Below are positions 25,637-34,804 of a stretch of 64,000 bases of DNA, piece after piece. The position numbers and the translations under genes are program-made. The stretch's first letter is position 1. Each line of letters opens with the position of its first letter. Below the pieces are notes generated by a model. The model saw only the letters and a list, made by a program, of their open reading frames with translations. It searched no databases and was not told the origin of the DNA. Origin of the DNA: Acidihalobacter_A sp037381185 (GTDB lineage: Bacteria; Pseudomonadota; Gammaproteobacteria; DSM-5130; Acidihalobacteraceae); the NCBI RefSeq assembly GCF_037381185.1, contig NZ_JARRQY010000012.1, positions 86,481 to 150,480 of the forward strand, in the 5' to 3' direction.

Positions 25637-27601
25637 ATGGCAAAGCACCGCGAAATCAAGGACCTCGCCGGAAACCCCATCTCGGGTTCGAGGCGCAAAG
25701 TCATCGTCGGCGCCGCGGCCGGCGCAGTCGCCCTGGCTTTCGGAGGTCCGCGCGCATTTGCCGCAGACCCCGAAAAGGTTCTCAGAATCGGCTTCATCAG
25801 CCCCCGTTCGGGCCCCCTGGCCGGTTTCGGCCAGGGCGATCCCTACGTGCTCGGCCTGGCACGCAAGGCGCTGGCCAACGGTTTGTCCCTGGGCGGTACC
25901 ACATACAAGGTGGAGATTCTCGACCGTGACACGCAATCCGATCCCTCGCGGGCCAGCCAGTTGGCCAACGACCTGATCAACAATCACAACGTCGACCTGA
26001 TGCTTTCCACCTCGACGCCCGAGGTCACCAATCCGGTGGCCGACGCCTGCGAGGCGGCGGGCGTACCGAGCCTGTCGACCACGGTGCCCTGGGAGTCGTT
26101 CTATTTCGGCCGCGGCGGCAAGCCCGGCAAGCCCTCGCCGTTCAAGTGGAGCTACGTCTTCTGCTTCGGCACGAATATGTTCGCTACCACCTATCTCTCC
26201 ACATGGGGGAAACTGGAGACCAACAAGCGCGTGGCGGTCATGTACCCCAACGACGCCGACGGCACGGCGATTCGTGAACACCTGGTGCCGTTGCTGGAAA
26301 AGGGCGGCTACACCATCGTCGACCCCGGCCCGTATCAGGACGGCACCACCGACTATTCGACCCAGATCGCACTGTTCAAGCGCGAGCGTTGCGAGATATT
26401 CAACACGGCCCCGATCCCGCCGGACTTCGCCTCCTTCTGGCGGCAGGCGGCGCAGCAGGGATTCGCGCGGCAGGTGAAAATCGTCGAACCGGCAAAGACC
26501 GGAATTTTCCCGGCACAGGTCAATCCGCTCGGACCGCTGGCCTACAACCTGAGCGGCGCAGCCTATTGGCACAAGGTCTTCCCGTACAAATCGACCCTGA
26601 CCGGGGTTTCGGGCATGCAGCTGGCCGACGGCTACGAGGCCTCCACCGGCCGGCAGTGGGAACAGCAGCTCGGCGCGTCGATGGCGTTGCTGGACGCGGG
26701 ATTTGCCGCGCTCAAGGCTTCTCGTGATCCCAAGAGCAAGAGCACCGTGCGCGAAGCGCTGGCGAAACTCGATACCACGACCATGGTCGGCAGGATCAAT
26801 TTCAACACCGGGCCGTTCCCGAACGTGTCGATCACTCCGCTGGTCGGAGCGCAGTGGATCAAGGCTCCCGCGGGTTCCAAGTTCCAGTTCGAGGCTGCCA
26901 GCGGCATCCAGAAGCGTTTCGGTGCGCTCAGCGTACTCGAGGATGTGAACTTCGGCATACGCGAAAACGAGGCGGTCGGCATCGTCGGCCCCAACGGCGC
27001 CGGCAAGACCACATTTCTGAGCATCCTGGTGGGCGCACACCGCCCGAGCGCGGGCACGGTGACGTTCATGGGCAAGGACGTCACCACGGCACCGGCAGCC
27101 GAGCGCTGCCGTGGGGGGCTGGTGCGAACGCACCAGATCCCCCGGCCGTTCTCCAACATGACGGTGTTCGAGAACGTGTACGTGGCCGCCGCCAACAGCG
27201 GCAGCGCGAATCGCGAGGAGGCCTACGAACGCTCGCTGGACGCGCTGCAGCTCACCGGCATGATGGCGACGGCCAACCGCCGGGCCGAAGCCCTGGGCCT
27301 GCTCGACCGCAAGCGCCTGGAGCTGTCGCGCGCGCTGGCCACATCGCCCAAGGTGCTGCTGCTCGACGAGATCGGCGGCGGCCTCAGCGACGGGGAAGCG
27401 GCCGAGTTGGTGGACATCATTCTGGAGCTTCGCCGCCGGGGCATCGCCATCGCCTGGATCGAGCACATCGTGCACCTGCTGCTGCAGGTCACCGACCGCC
27501 TGATCTGCATGGATGCGGGTACCGTTATCGCCGACGGAGCGCCGGAAACGGTCATGGCGGACGAAGCGGTCATCGAGGCGTATCTGGGAGGCAGCGCTTG
27601 A
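25637..27601 (+). CDS. Fusion of Tat-exported ABC substrate-binding protein and LivG-like ATPase
   Basis: One uninterrupted frame of 654 residues joins two proteins normally separate. Residues 1-42 are a twin-arginine signal (SRRKVIVGAAAG; cleavage after AFA). Residues 47-417 are a Peripla_BP_6-type binding domain of the branched-chain amino-acid or amide class. The binding domain stops about 20 residues short of its usual end (at KFQFE), and from ASGIQKRFGALSVL the chain is a LivG-like ATPase with Walker A GPNGAGKTT at about 451-459, LLDRKRLELSRAL at the signature position and Walker B VLLLDE. The ATPase has lost only its first few residues. A binding domain belongs in the periplasm and the ATPase in the cytoplasm, so the fused product is hard to reconcile with normal transport. 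It overlaps the next start codon (TGATG). Confidence 0.85.
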   Translation: MAKHREIKDLAGNPISGSRRKVIVGAAAGAVALAFGGPRAFAADPEKVLRIGFISPRSGPLAGFGQGDPYVLGLARKALANGLSLGGTTYKVEILDRDTQSDPSRASQLANDLINNHNVDLMLSTSTPEVTNPVADACEAAGVPSLSTTVPWESFYFGRGGKPGKPSPFKWSYVFCFGTNMFATTYLSTWGKLETNKRVAVMYPNDADGTAIREHLVPLLEKGGYTIVDPGPYQDGTTDYSTQIALFKRERCEIFNTAPIPPDFASFWRQAAQQGFARQVKIVEPAKTGIFPAQVNPLGPLAYNLSGAAYWHKVFPYKSTLTGVSGMQLADGYEASTGRQWEQQLGASMALLDAGFAALKASRDPKSKSTVREALAKLDTTTMVGRINFNTGPFPNVSITPLVGAQWIKAPAGSKFQFEAASGIQKRFGALSVLEDVNFGIRENEAVGIVGPNGAGKTTFLSILVGAHRPSAGTVTFMGKDVTTAPAAERCRGGLVRTHQIPRPFSNMTVFENVYVAAANSGSANREEAYERSLDALQLTGMMATANRRAEALGLLDRKRLELSRALATSPKVLLLDEIGGGLSDGEAAELVDIILELRRRGIAIAWIEHIVHLLLQVTDRLICMDAGTVIADGAPETVMADEAVIEAYLGGSA

Positions 27602-28326
27602 TGAGCTACTTGGAAATCGAGCGCATCGACGCGCGCCACGGGCTGCTGCAAGCGGTCCGCGAGGTCAGTTTCGGCGTCGAGAAGGGCGAGATCGTCGCAT
27701 TCGTCGGCGCCAACGGTGCCGGCAAGACCACGCTGTTTCGCACCATTGCCGGCGCCCACCCGGCCACTGCCGGTCGGATCCGCCTGGACGGCGCGGACGT
27801 GACGGCGCTGCCGGACCACGTACGCGTGAGGCAGGGTCTGGCGCTGGTGCCGGAAGGCCGCCGGCTGTTCAGCCGGATGACCGTGTACGAAAACCTCATC
27901 CTCGCCCGCGAGGCCGGCCGCTCCGGGCGCTGGGACCTCGACGCCGTGCTGGACACGTTCCCCAACCTCAAGAACCGCCTCAAGAGCAAGGCGGGCAATC
28001 TGTCCGGCGGCGAACAGCAGGCGACGGCCATCGGCCGCGCGCTGATGACCAACCCGGACGTGCTGCTGCTCGACGAGGTTTCGCTCGGCCTGTCTCCGGC
28101 GGCGGTGGCGCGCGTCTACGACTCGCTGCAGGCGCTGATCGAAGCCGGCACCACCATCCTGGTGGTCGAGCAGGATCTGAACCGGACGCTGTCGATCGCC
28201 AACCGCATCATCTGCATGCTGGAAGGGCAGATCGTCGTGCAGGGTGCGGTCGCGGAGATGACGCGGGAGCAAATCATGGATGCCTATTTCGGGCTGCATC
28301 GGACGAACCGGGAGAACAACGCATAA
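27601..28326 (+). CDS. LivF-like ABC transporter ATPase
   Basis: A 241-residue ATPase of the branched-chain amino-acid/amide (HAAT) family. It has Walker A GANGAGKTT (about 38-46), signature LSGGEQQ (about 135-141), and Walker B VLLLDEVSLGLSP. Together with a LivG-type ATPase it would power transport by the two permeases that follow. The start overlaps the fusion gene's stop, and the stop overlaps the next start (TAATG), so translation is coupled. Substrate cannot be assigned; amino acids, urea, amides or short organic acids are all possible. Confidence 0.9.
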   Translation: MSYLEIERIDARHGLLQAVREVSFGVEKGEIVAFVGANGAGKTTLFRTIAGAHPATAGRIRLDGADVTALPDHVRVRQGLALVPEGRRLFSRMTVYENLILAREAGRSGRWDLDAVLDTFPNLKNRLKSKAGNLSGGEQQATAIGRALMTNPDVLLLDEVSLGLSPAAVARVYDSLQALIEAGTTILVVEQDLNRTLSIANRIICMLEGQIVVQGAVAEMTREQIMDAYFGLHRTNRENNA

Positions 28327-29228
28327 TGGAGTGGATCAACGCCATCGTGCAGGGCGTCCTGCTGGGCGGCTACTATTCGCTGATCGCCTGCGGGCTCGCC
28401 TTCATGCTGCAGGTGATGCGCATCATCAACCTGGCGCACGGCAGCCTGGCGGTGCTCGCCGGCTTCGCGCTATGGACGCTGGCCGCGCGCTTTCACATCA
28501 GCCCCTTCCTGTCCCTGATCGGCGTGCTGCCAGCCATGGCGCTGCTCGGCTGGCTGCTGCAGCGCGGCATCCTCGAGCGCAGCACGCGTTCGGGTGAACT
28601 GGTGCCGATACTCGCCACCTTCGGTCTGGCCATCGTGCTCGACAACCTCATGTTCCTGCAGTTCAGCGCCGATCCCCGCTCGCTTTCCCAGTACATCGGC
28701 ACCCTGTCCTACGACAGCTGGGCCGTCGGTTCGAGCATCTACGTCGGCAAGCTCTCGTTTCTGATCCTCGTGGTCGCGGTGGCCATGCTGGGCGGACTCA
28801 GCCTGTTCCTGTCGCGCACGCACATCGGCCGCGCGATCCGTGCCACCGCCGAGGATCCGGACACCGTCGGCCTGATCGGCATCAGCGCACGCCGGGTGAA
28901 TGCCATGGCCGCGGCCATCGCCCTGGTCACGATCGGCGTCGCCGGGGCATTCCTGGCCATGAGCGGTAATTTCACGCCGTACTCCGGCGCCACCCAGTTG
29001 CTGTTCGCCTTCGAGGCGACGGTGATCGGCGGCACCGGTTCGCTGTGGGGCACGCTGCTCGGAGGGATCGTACTGGGGATCGCTCAGATGATCGGCGCAC
29101 AGATCAATCCGCAGGCCTTTCTGATAACGGGGCACGTGGTGTTTCTCGTCATTCTTGTCGCCCGGGTCTCGGGCAAGCTGCCCTCGCTTGCGGGCATGGC
29201 GGCGCGTCTGCGGAGGCAACAGGCATGA
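28326..29228 (+). CDS. LivH-like ABC transporter permease
   Basis: A 300-residue inner-membrane protein with about eight hydrophobic segments. LivH-type motifs are present: VMRIINLAHGSLAVLAGF near the N-terminus and GRAIRATAEDPDTVGLIGI, the EAA-like loop that contacts the ATPase. It pairs with the following LivM-like protein to form the channel. Its start overlaps the livF stop by one base, and its stop overlaps the next start by four bases. Confidence 0.9.
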   Translation: MEWINAIVQGVLLGGYYSLIACGLAFMLQVMRIINLAHGSLAVLAGFALWTLAARFHISPFLSLIGVLPAMALLGWLLQRGILERSTRSGELVPILATFGLAIVLDNLMFLQFSADPRSLSQYIGTLSYDSWAVGSSIYVGKLSFLILVVAVAMLGGLSLFLSRTHIGRAIRATAEDPDTVGLIGISARRVNAMAAAIALVTIGVAGAFLAMSGNFTPYSGATQLLFAFEATVIGGTGSLWGTLLGGIVLGIAQMIGAQINPQAFLITGHVVFLVILVARVSGKLPSLAGMAARLRRQQA

Positions 29229-30250
29229 GGGCGGGGCTTAGGATTCAACGCTGGACGCCGCTGTCGGTAGCGGCGATGGGCACGACCGCGCTGGTCGTGG
29301 TGCTGCTCGCCTTCGGGCCGCTGTTTCTGAGCGCCAACCTGATCAACCAGCTCACGACGCTGTTCATCTACGTGATGCTGGCGGTGATGTGGAACGCGCT
29401 GGCCGGCTACGGCGGACTGGTGTCGATCGGCCAGCAGGCCTTCTTCGGGCTGGGTGCCTATGCCGCGATCCGCGTGGCCAGCGTGGGCGTCAACCCGTAC
29501 CTGGCTCTGGTGCTGGGGGCCGTGCTGGTGGGCATCATCGCGCTGCCGATCTCCACCTTCATGCTGCGCCTGCGCGCCGGGGAATTCGCCATCGGCATGT
29601 GGGTGGTGGCCGAACTCGCGCATCTGCTGGTCACTCTCGATCCGATCGTCAACGGCGAGACCGGCACCTCGCTGCTGCAATTGACCAGCTATCCGGCGCC
29701 GCTGCGCCGGGCGCTGACCTACTGGGCGGCGCTGGCGGCCGTGGTGGTGCTGCTGGGCACGATATTCGTGCTGCTGCGCAGCCGCATCGGCGCGGCGATC
29801 CAGGCGATCCGCGACGACGAGGAGGCGGCCGCCTCGGTCGGGGTCAAGGTGCGCCAGACCAAGCGCATCATCTTCGTGCTGGCCGCGCTGGCGGCGGCCA
29901 TGGCCGGCGCGCTGTGGGTAGCCGCCACCATCACCTTCCAGCCCAAGGCCTATTTCTCGGTGCAGTGGACCGCATACATGATCTTCATGGTGCTGGTCGG
30001 CGGCATCGGCACCTGGGAGGGCGCGATCATCGGCGCGCTGATCTTCTTCCTGATGGAATCCTGGTTCGGCGCCTCGGGCGTGTGGTATCTGGTCGGCCTG
30101 GGCGCGGCCGCTCTGGTGTTCGCACTGTTCATGCCCAAGGGCATCTGGGGCATGATCGAACAACGTTTCGGCCTTTCCATCCTGCCGGTCGGCTATCGGG
30201 TCGTAAACGATCAGCCGGCTGCGCCGGAGGCGGCCGAAAAGAAAGCATGA
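29225..30250 (+). CDS. LivM-like ABC transporter permease
   Basis: A 341-residue inner-membrane protein with nine or ten hydrophobic segments. GGLVSIGQQAFFGLGAYAA and GAAIQAIRDDEEAAASVGV are the typical LivM N-terminal and EAA-like loop motifs. It completes the set: binding-protein/ATPase fusion, LivF, LivH, LivM. It ends the operon and is convergent with the gamma-glutamylcyclotransferase gene across 19 bases. Confidence 0.9.
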   Translation: MRAGLRIQRWTPLSVAAMGTTALVVVLLAFGPLFLSANLINQLTTLFIYVMLAVMWNALAGYGGLVSIGQQAFFGLGAYAAIRVASVGVNPYLALVLGAVLVGIIALPISTFMLRLRAGEFAIGMWVVAELAHLLVTLDPIVNGETGTSLLQLTSYPAPLRRALTYWAALAAVVVLLGTIFVLLRSRIGAAIQAIRDDEEAAASVGVKVRQTKRIIFVLAALAAAMAGALWVAATITFQPKAYFSVQWTAYMIFMVLVGGIGTWEGAIIGALIFFLMESWFGASGVWYLVGLGAAALVFALFMPKGIWGMIEQRFGLSILPVGYRVVNDQPAAPEAAEKKA

Positions 30251-30269
30251 ACGTAGCGATCTGCTCCGG

Positions 30270-30782
30270 CTACAGGCCGGTGTAGATCGCCAACTCGCGC
30301 GTCCGGCGTTCGGCGTCGTGATCGGCCTCGGCGGGCACCGCCTCCAGGGCCTCCACATATTGCGAGGGTAGGTGGTGCTCGCGCGCCCCGCGCAATACGT
30401 GCTCCTTGTACCAGTCGAAGGGCAACGGCTCCGGGTCGACGCAAAGCGCCCGATAGGTATGCGCACGCACGCGGCCGCCTTCGGGGCGGCTGACTTCCAC
30501 CTCGACCCGCTCGTAGGCACTGCCGCGCCCCTCGTAACGGTCCAGCACCGGCAGTTCGTGCACAGCGAAGCTGAACAGCACGCCGTGCACGACGTCCTCC
30601 GAGCGCCCGGTGTGGAACGCATCGCACTTGGCCGAGCCGTCGTTGCGGCTGCGCAGATGGAACTCCAGACGGTGCCCGGCCAATGCGCCGACGCCAATGC
30701 TGCGGCTGGTGCTCAGGCGCGCGCCCAGCCTTGCGCTGGACATGTTCGAGCCGTAGGCGAAGTAGTGGACGATGTCGCTCAT
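30270..30782 (-). CDS. Gamma-glutamylcyclotransferase-fold protein
   Basis: A 170-residue protein with the GGCT/AIG2 fold signature FAYGSNM at residues 8-14 and a downstream acidic residue in YEGRGSAYERVEVEV that fits the catalytic Glu position. Family enzymes release 5-oxoproline from gamma-glutamyl amino acids or peptides; many bacterial members have no proven substrate. It is the last gene of the minus-strand run that includes kynU and kynA, 25 nt after the acetyltransferase gene. Confidence 0.82.
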   Translation of the reverse strand: MSDIVHYFAYGSNMSSARLGARLSTSRSIGVGALAGHRLEFHLRSRNDGSAKCDAFHTGRSEDVVHGVLFSFAVHELPVLDRYEGRGSAYERVEVEVSRPEGGRVRAHTYRALCVDPEPLPFDWYKEHVLRGAREHHLPSQYVEALEAVPAEADHDAERRTRELAIYTGL

Positions 30783-30807
30783 GGAAACACTCTTGATGCT
30801 GACGTCA

Positions 30808-31332
30808 TTATTCCTTGGACAGCTCCAGCGCCATTTCGTGCCACGTCAACCCGCCGTGCGTGGACGCGGACTCGCGCAGATAGACGAAGCCGAACTTCCC
30901 GTAGAGACCGACGTGGCGCTCCCGGCACATCAGCTGTATGGAGGCCTTGCCGAGCCGGCACATGCGCAGGATGTGGTTGTGCATCAGGATCGCCGCGATC
31001 CCCAGCCCCTGAAACTCCGGATGCACCACCACCGACAGAACGACGTTGTGGCGGCCGGCGGAATCGTGCCCGAGCAGATCTTTGAAGGCCTCGTCGGCCA
31101 TCCGCACCGTGTCAGTCGAGGCCGAATTGATGAAGCCGATCACGCCGTCGGCGGTCTCCAGCACCATGAACCCTTCCGGATAGGATTCGATGCGCCGGGA
31201 GATCTTCTCCAGGGTGGCCGCCTCATCACCTTCGTAGGCAGCCGTTTCGATGGCGTGGCAGCGCTCGGCATCGCCCAGCGTCGGGCAACGCAGCGTGTAG
31301 TACGGAAGGAATCCAGGGCCGTTGCGCCTCAT
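30808..31332 (-). CDS. GNAT-family N-acetyltransferase
   Basis: A 174-residue GCN5-related acetyltransferase. The acetyl-CoA binding region is seen in SVVVHPEFQGLGIAAILM (a Q/RxxGxG/A-type motif), followed by CRERHVGLYGKFGF. The start ATG at 31332 overlaps the kynA stop (ATGA), so the two are translationally coupled. The resemblance is to arylalkylamine-type or other small-molecule acetyltransferases. A substrate linked to kynurenine metabolism is possible from context only. Confidence 0.8.
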   Translation of the reverse strand: MRRNGPGFLPYYTLRCPTLGDAERCHAIETAAYEGDEAATLEKISRRIESYPEGFMVLETADGVIGFINSASTDTVRMADEAFKDLLGHDSAGRHNVVLSVVVHPEFQGLGIAAILMHNHILRMCRLGKASIQLMCRERHVGLYGKFGFVYLRESASTHGGLTWHEMALELSKE

Positions 31333-32177
31333 AGTTCGGTCCGCAGTTGCCACAGTTCGGGGAACAGCACCACGTCGAGCATCTTGCGCAGATAGGCCAC
31401 CCCGCTGGTACCGCCGGTGCCGCGCTTGAAGCCGATGATGCGCTCCACGGTGGTGACGTGGCGAAAGCGCCACAGGCGGAACATGTCCTCGATGTCGACC
31501 AGCTTCTCGGCCAGCTGGTACAGCTCCCAGTGCTCGCGCGAATTGCGGTAGACCTCGAGCCAGGCCGCCTTCACGCCCTCGCCGGCCTCGTAGGGCCGGG
31601 TCCAGTCGCGCTCGCAGTGCGACTCCGGAACGTCCAGCCCCCGGCGCGCCAGCAGGCGCAGGGCCTCGTCGTACAACGACGGCGCCTCGTACTGCGCTTG
31701 CACCGTCTCGAGAAGATCCTCGCGGTGCGCATGCGGGCGCAGCATGGCGGCGTTCTTGTTGCCCAGGGCGAACTCGATGCAGCGGTACTGCCAGCTCTGG
31801 AAGCCGCTGGAGGCACCGAGGTAGGGGCGCAGCGCGCTGTACTCGGGCGGCGTCATGGTCGCCAGCACGTCCCAGGCCTCGACCAGGTGCTCCATGATGC
31901 GGCTCACTCGCGCCAGCCCCTTGAAGGCCGGCGGCAGATCGTCGCCCACCACGTAGTCGATGGCGGTGCGCAACTCCTGCAGCATGAGCTTCATCCACAG
32001 TTCGCTGGTCTGGTGCTGGACGATGAACAGCAGCTCGTTGGGATCGGGCGAAAGCGGATGCTGGGCGTTGAGCACGGCGTCCAGGGCGAGATAGTCGCCG
32101 TAGCTCATGCTGGCGGAGAAATCGGTTTGTGCACCGTCCTTGGAAGGATCGTAGCCGGGTTTCTGATGATCGCTCAT
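31329..32177 (-). CDS. kynA: Tryptophan 2,3-dioxygenase
   Basis: KynA is a heme enzyme that opens the indole ring of tryptophan with O2 to give N-formylkynurenine, the first step of kynurenine catabolism. The 282-residue length is typical. Family motifs include LLFIVQHQTSELWMKL (with the substrate-side His) and FRHVTTVERIIGFKRGTGGTSG, which holds the axial heme His and the conserved GTGGTSG loop. It is 10 nt downstream of kynU and overlaps the acetyltransferase gene. Confidence 0.95.
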   Translation of the reverse strand: MSDHQKPGYDPSKDGAQTDFSASMSYGDYLALDAVLNAQHPLSPDPNELLFIVQHQTSELWMKLMLQELRTAIDYVVGDDLPPAFKGLARVSRIMEHLVEAWDVLATMTPPEYSALRPYLGASSGFQSWQYRCIEFALGNKNAAMLRPHAHREDLLETVQAQYEAPSLYDEALRLLARRGLDVPESHCERDWTRPYEAGEGVKAAWLEVYRNSREHWELYQLAEKLVDIEDMFRLWRFRHVTTVERIIGFKRGTGGTSGVAYLRKMLDVVLFPELWQLRTEL

Positions 32178-32187
32178 GATCCGCTCC

Positions 32188-33501
32188 TCAGGTCACAGCG
32201 TTGCGCTGCTTGAATTCCGGCTTGCGCCATTCGCCGCTTTCGAGCACCTGCCCCAACTGCTCGACCGCATTCCACACGTCGGCAAAGCTCAGATATGCGG
32301 GCGTGAAACCGAAGCGCAGGATGTCGGGCCGCACCCCGTCGCCGGCGCGGAAGTCGCCGATCACGCCGCGCGCGATCAGCGCCTGCACCATCGCGTAGGC
32401 ACCCTCGGCGTGACTGAGGCAGACCTGCGAACCACGCCGCTCGGGCTCGCGCGGCGACACCAGGGCCAGGCCATGTCCGGCACAGCGCTCTTCGACCAGG
32501 CGGGCGAACAGCTCCGTGAGCGCCAGCGACTTGGCCCGCAGCGCCGCCATGCCGCCCAGCGGCTCGGCCGCCAGCAGCGTGTCCACACCGCAGTCCAGCG
32601 CGGCCAGACCGAGCACGGACTGCGTGCCGCACAGATAGCGCGCGATGCCGGCGGCCGGCCGGTAGTCGGGCGTGAACTCGAAGGGCGCCGCATGTCCCCA
32701 CCAACCGGACAGCGGTTGCCAGAAACGGTCGACGTGCTGCGGATGCGCCCACACGAAGGCCGGCGCGCCGGGCCCGCCGTTGAGGTACTTGTAACCGCAG
32801 CCGATGGCGAAATCCGCCTCGGCGCCGAGCAGATCCACCGGCACCGCGCCGGCGCTGTGCGCCAGATCCCAGACCACCTTCGCGCCGGCGGCATGCGCCG
32901 CGGACGTCACCTCGGCCATGTCGTGCATCGCGCCGGTGCGGTAGTTGACGTGGGTGAGCATCAGCACCGCCACCTCTGCGTCCAGCGCCTGCGGCAGCTC
33001 GGCCGGATCGTCGATCAGCCGCAGCGTGTAGCCGTGCTCGCGCGTCAGCCCCTGCGCGATGTAAAGATCGGTCGGAAAATTGTCGCGCTCGGAGACGATC
33101 ACCCTACGCGCCGGGGCGTCCTCGCGCTGCATCTGAAGCGCCGCGCTCAGCACCTTGAACAGGTTGATCGAGGTGCTGTCGGTGGCGACCACCTCGCCCG
33201 CGCCGGCGCCGATCAGCCGCGCGATCTTGTTGCCCGCCTTGGCCGGCAGGTCGAACCACCCGGCACTGTTCCACGAACGGATCAGCCCCTGCCCCCATTC
33301 CTCGCGCGTCACGGCCTGCAGCCGCTCCGGCGTCGCCCGCGGCATGACGCCGAGCGAGTTGCCGTCGAGGTAGATCACGCCCTCCGGCAGCTCGAACTGT
33401 TCGCGCAGGCCGCGCAGCGGATCGTTCGCGTCCAGCGCGCAGCAGTCGTCCAGGCTGCGCGCCGCCGCCAGCGCTTCTTCGTTGATCATGTTCATCGCCA
33501 A
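32188..33501 (-). CDS. kynU: Kynureninase
   Basis: KynU is a PLP enzyme that cleaves kynurenine to anthranilate and alanine (or 3-hydroxykynurenine to 3-hydroxyanthranilate). The 437-residue chain has the conserved DGNSLG near residue 46 and the PLP-lysine region GCGYKYLNGGPGAP. It is the first gene of the kynU-kynA pair. The formamidase KynB, needed between the two steps, is not in this window. Several in-frame ATGs exist at the start; the first is used. Confidence 0.94.
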   Translation of the reverse strand: MAMNMINEEALAAARSLDDCCALDANDPLRGLREQFELPEGVIYLDGNSLGVMPRATPERLQAVTREEWGQGLIRSWNSAGWFDLPAKAGNKIARLIGAGAGEVVATDSTSINLFKVLSAALQMQREDAPARRVIVSERDNFPTDLYIAQGLTREHGYTLRLIDDPAELPQALDAEVAVLMLTHVNYRTGAMHDMAEVTSAAHAAGAKVVWDLAHSAGAVPVDLLGAEADFAIGCGYKYLNGGPGAPAFVWAHPQHVDRFWQPLSGWWGHAAPFEFTPDYRPAAGIARYLCGTQSVLGLAALDCGVDTLLAAEPLGGMAALRAKSLALTELFARLVEERCAGHGLALVSPREPERRGSQVCLSHAEGAYAMVQALIARGVIGDFRAGDGVRPDILRFGFTPAYLSFADVWNAVEQLGQVLESGEWRKPEFKQRNAVT

Positions 33502-33651
33502 GCCATCCGCCCCTCATGCTGTGTTGTCATGCCGACCGGAGTCGGGATGGGTGCAAAGACTAGGCGGGCGCAAGCGAACTTGCCAGTGGCTGTCGAGATC
33601 GGGCGTTGCTTCCCGGCCGGGGCGATGCAATCACGCACCGCAGACACGACG

Positions 33652-34353
33652 TCAAAAAGCCCCGATTCCCCATACCTCTCGCAGCACGGAACGCCCTTTG
33701 CCCGTGACCCGCAAGGCGCGCGAACCCTCCACTCGGCGCAGCAGATCCTGCTCCAGAAAATGGCTACACAGCGCCGCGCCGAGTTTCCCGGCCAGATGCG
33801 GACGCCGCTCGCTCCAGTCCAGGCAGGGCCGGCACAAGGGTCGCGCCGAACGCCGCGTGCCGGCATTGTCCAAGGACACCCCGGCCTCGCGCAGCATATC
33901 CACACCGGCCGCCGTGACGATGCCGGCGCCGTCGTCGAACTCCACCGCGCCCCGTGCCACCAGCGCATCGCACAGGGCAACGCCAAGCTCGCCGGCCAGG
34001 TGGTCGTAGCAGGTCCGTGCGCGCCGCATCGCCACATCGCGCGGACCGATCAGCGGACTGCGCCCGGGCGGCAACGCCGAAGCCGAGGCGACCTGCATGA
34101 ACGTCTCGAGCAGCTGCGCGATATCGGCGGACGCCAGACGGTGATAGCGATGCCGGCCCTGGCGCTCGACTTTCAGCAACCCGGCTTCCGTCAAACGGGC
34201 GAGATGGCCGCTCGCCGTCTGCGGCGCAACGCCGGCCACAATGGCCAGTTCGCCGGCGCTGAGGGCTCGCCCGTCCATGAGTGCGGAAAGCATCGCCGCA
34301 CGCGCGGGCTCGCCTAGCAGCAAACCCAGTTCAGCCATTCGATACGCATTCAC
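33652..34353 (-). CDS. ArsR-family winged-helix regulator with long C-terminal region
   Basis: A 233-residue protein. Residues 1-90 form an ArsR-type DNA-binding domain (GEPARAAMLSALMDG, then AGVAPQTASGHLARLTEAGLL). The C-terminal half contains CRPCLDWSERRPHLAGKLGAAL, a pattern common in this long ArsR subgroup. The GTG at 34353 is chosen over an upstream ATG because aggaggt lies six bases before it. It is upstream of kynU on the same strand and divergent from the NIPSNAP/monooxygenase pair; control of the latter is the more likely job. Confidence 0.82.
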   Translation of the reverse strand: MNAYRMAELGLLLGEPARAAMLSALMDGRALSAGELAIVAGVAPQTASGHLARLTEAGLLKVERQGRHRYHRLASADIAQLLETFMQVASASALPPGRSPLIGPRDVAMRRARTCYDHLAGELGVALCDALVARGAVEFDDGAGIVTAAGVDMLREAGVSLDNAGTRRSARPLCRPCLDWSERRPHLAGKLGAALCSHFLEQDLLRRVEGSRALRVTGKGRSVLREVWGIGAF

Positions 34354-34474
34354 GCGGGCACCTCCTGAGGCGAGTATAGCGATCCCGGGCAGAGGCACGT
34401 TTCGGGCTGCGCCGAAACTTCCTCGGGCATCGAGGCGCGATCATCCATACCTCGTTCAGCAAGAGGTCGCAGAC

Positions 34475-34804
34475 ATGCTCACCTGTATCATCCGTTATCA
34501 GATCGATCCCACCAAGCGCTCGGACTTCCTGAGCTATGCCCGGAACTGGGGTCAGGCGATCCCGCGCTGCGGCGCCGACCTTATCGGCTACTTCGCGCCT
34601 CACGAGGGCTCGGCCACGCTCGCCTACGGGATCTACAGCATCGAGAGCCTCGCCGCCTACGAAGAGTACCGCAAGCGCCTCGCGGACGATCCGCTCGGGC
34701 GGGAGAACTACGCCTTTGCCCAGGAGCGGAAATTCATTCTGCGCGAGGACCGGACGTTCCTGACGCTCGCCTCGGCGCCTCACGCCAAAGGCGGCACAAG
34801 ATGA
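34475..34804 (+). CDS. NIPSNAP-family protein
   Basis: A 109-residue dimeric alpha/beta-barrel protein of the NIPSNAP family; the opening LTCIIRYQIDPTKRSDFLSYARNW and the RYxxxPG-like layout are typical. Biochemical roles in bacteria are poorly known. It lies 121 nt from the divergent ArsR regulator and overlaps the next gene by four bases (ATGA), so the two products are probably made together. The ATG follows an agaggt site. Confidence 0.78.
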   Translation: MLTCIIRYQIDPTKRSDFLSYARNWGQAIPRCGADLIGYFAPHEGSATLAYGIYSIESLAAYEEYRKRLADDPLGRENYAFAQERKFILREDRTFLTLASAPHAKGGTR

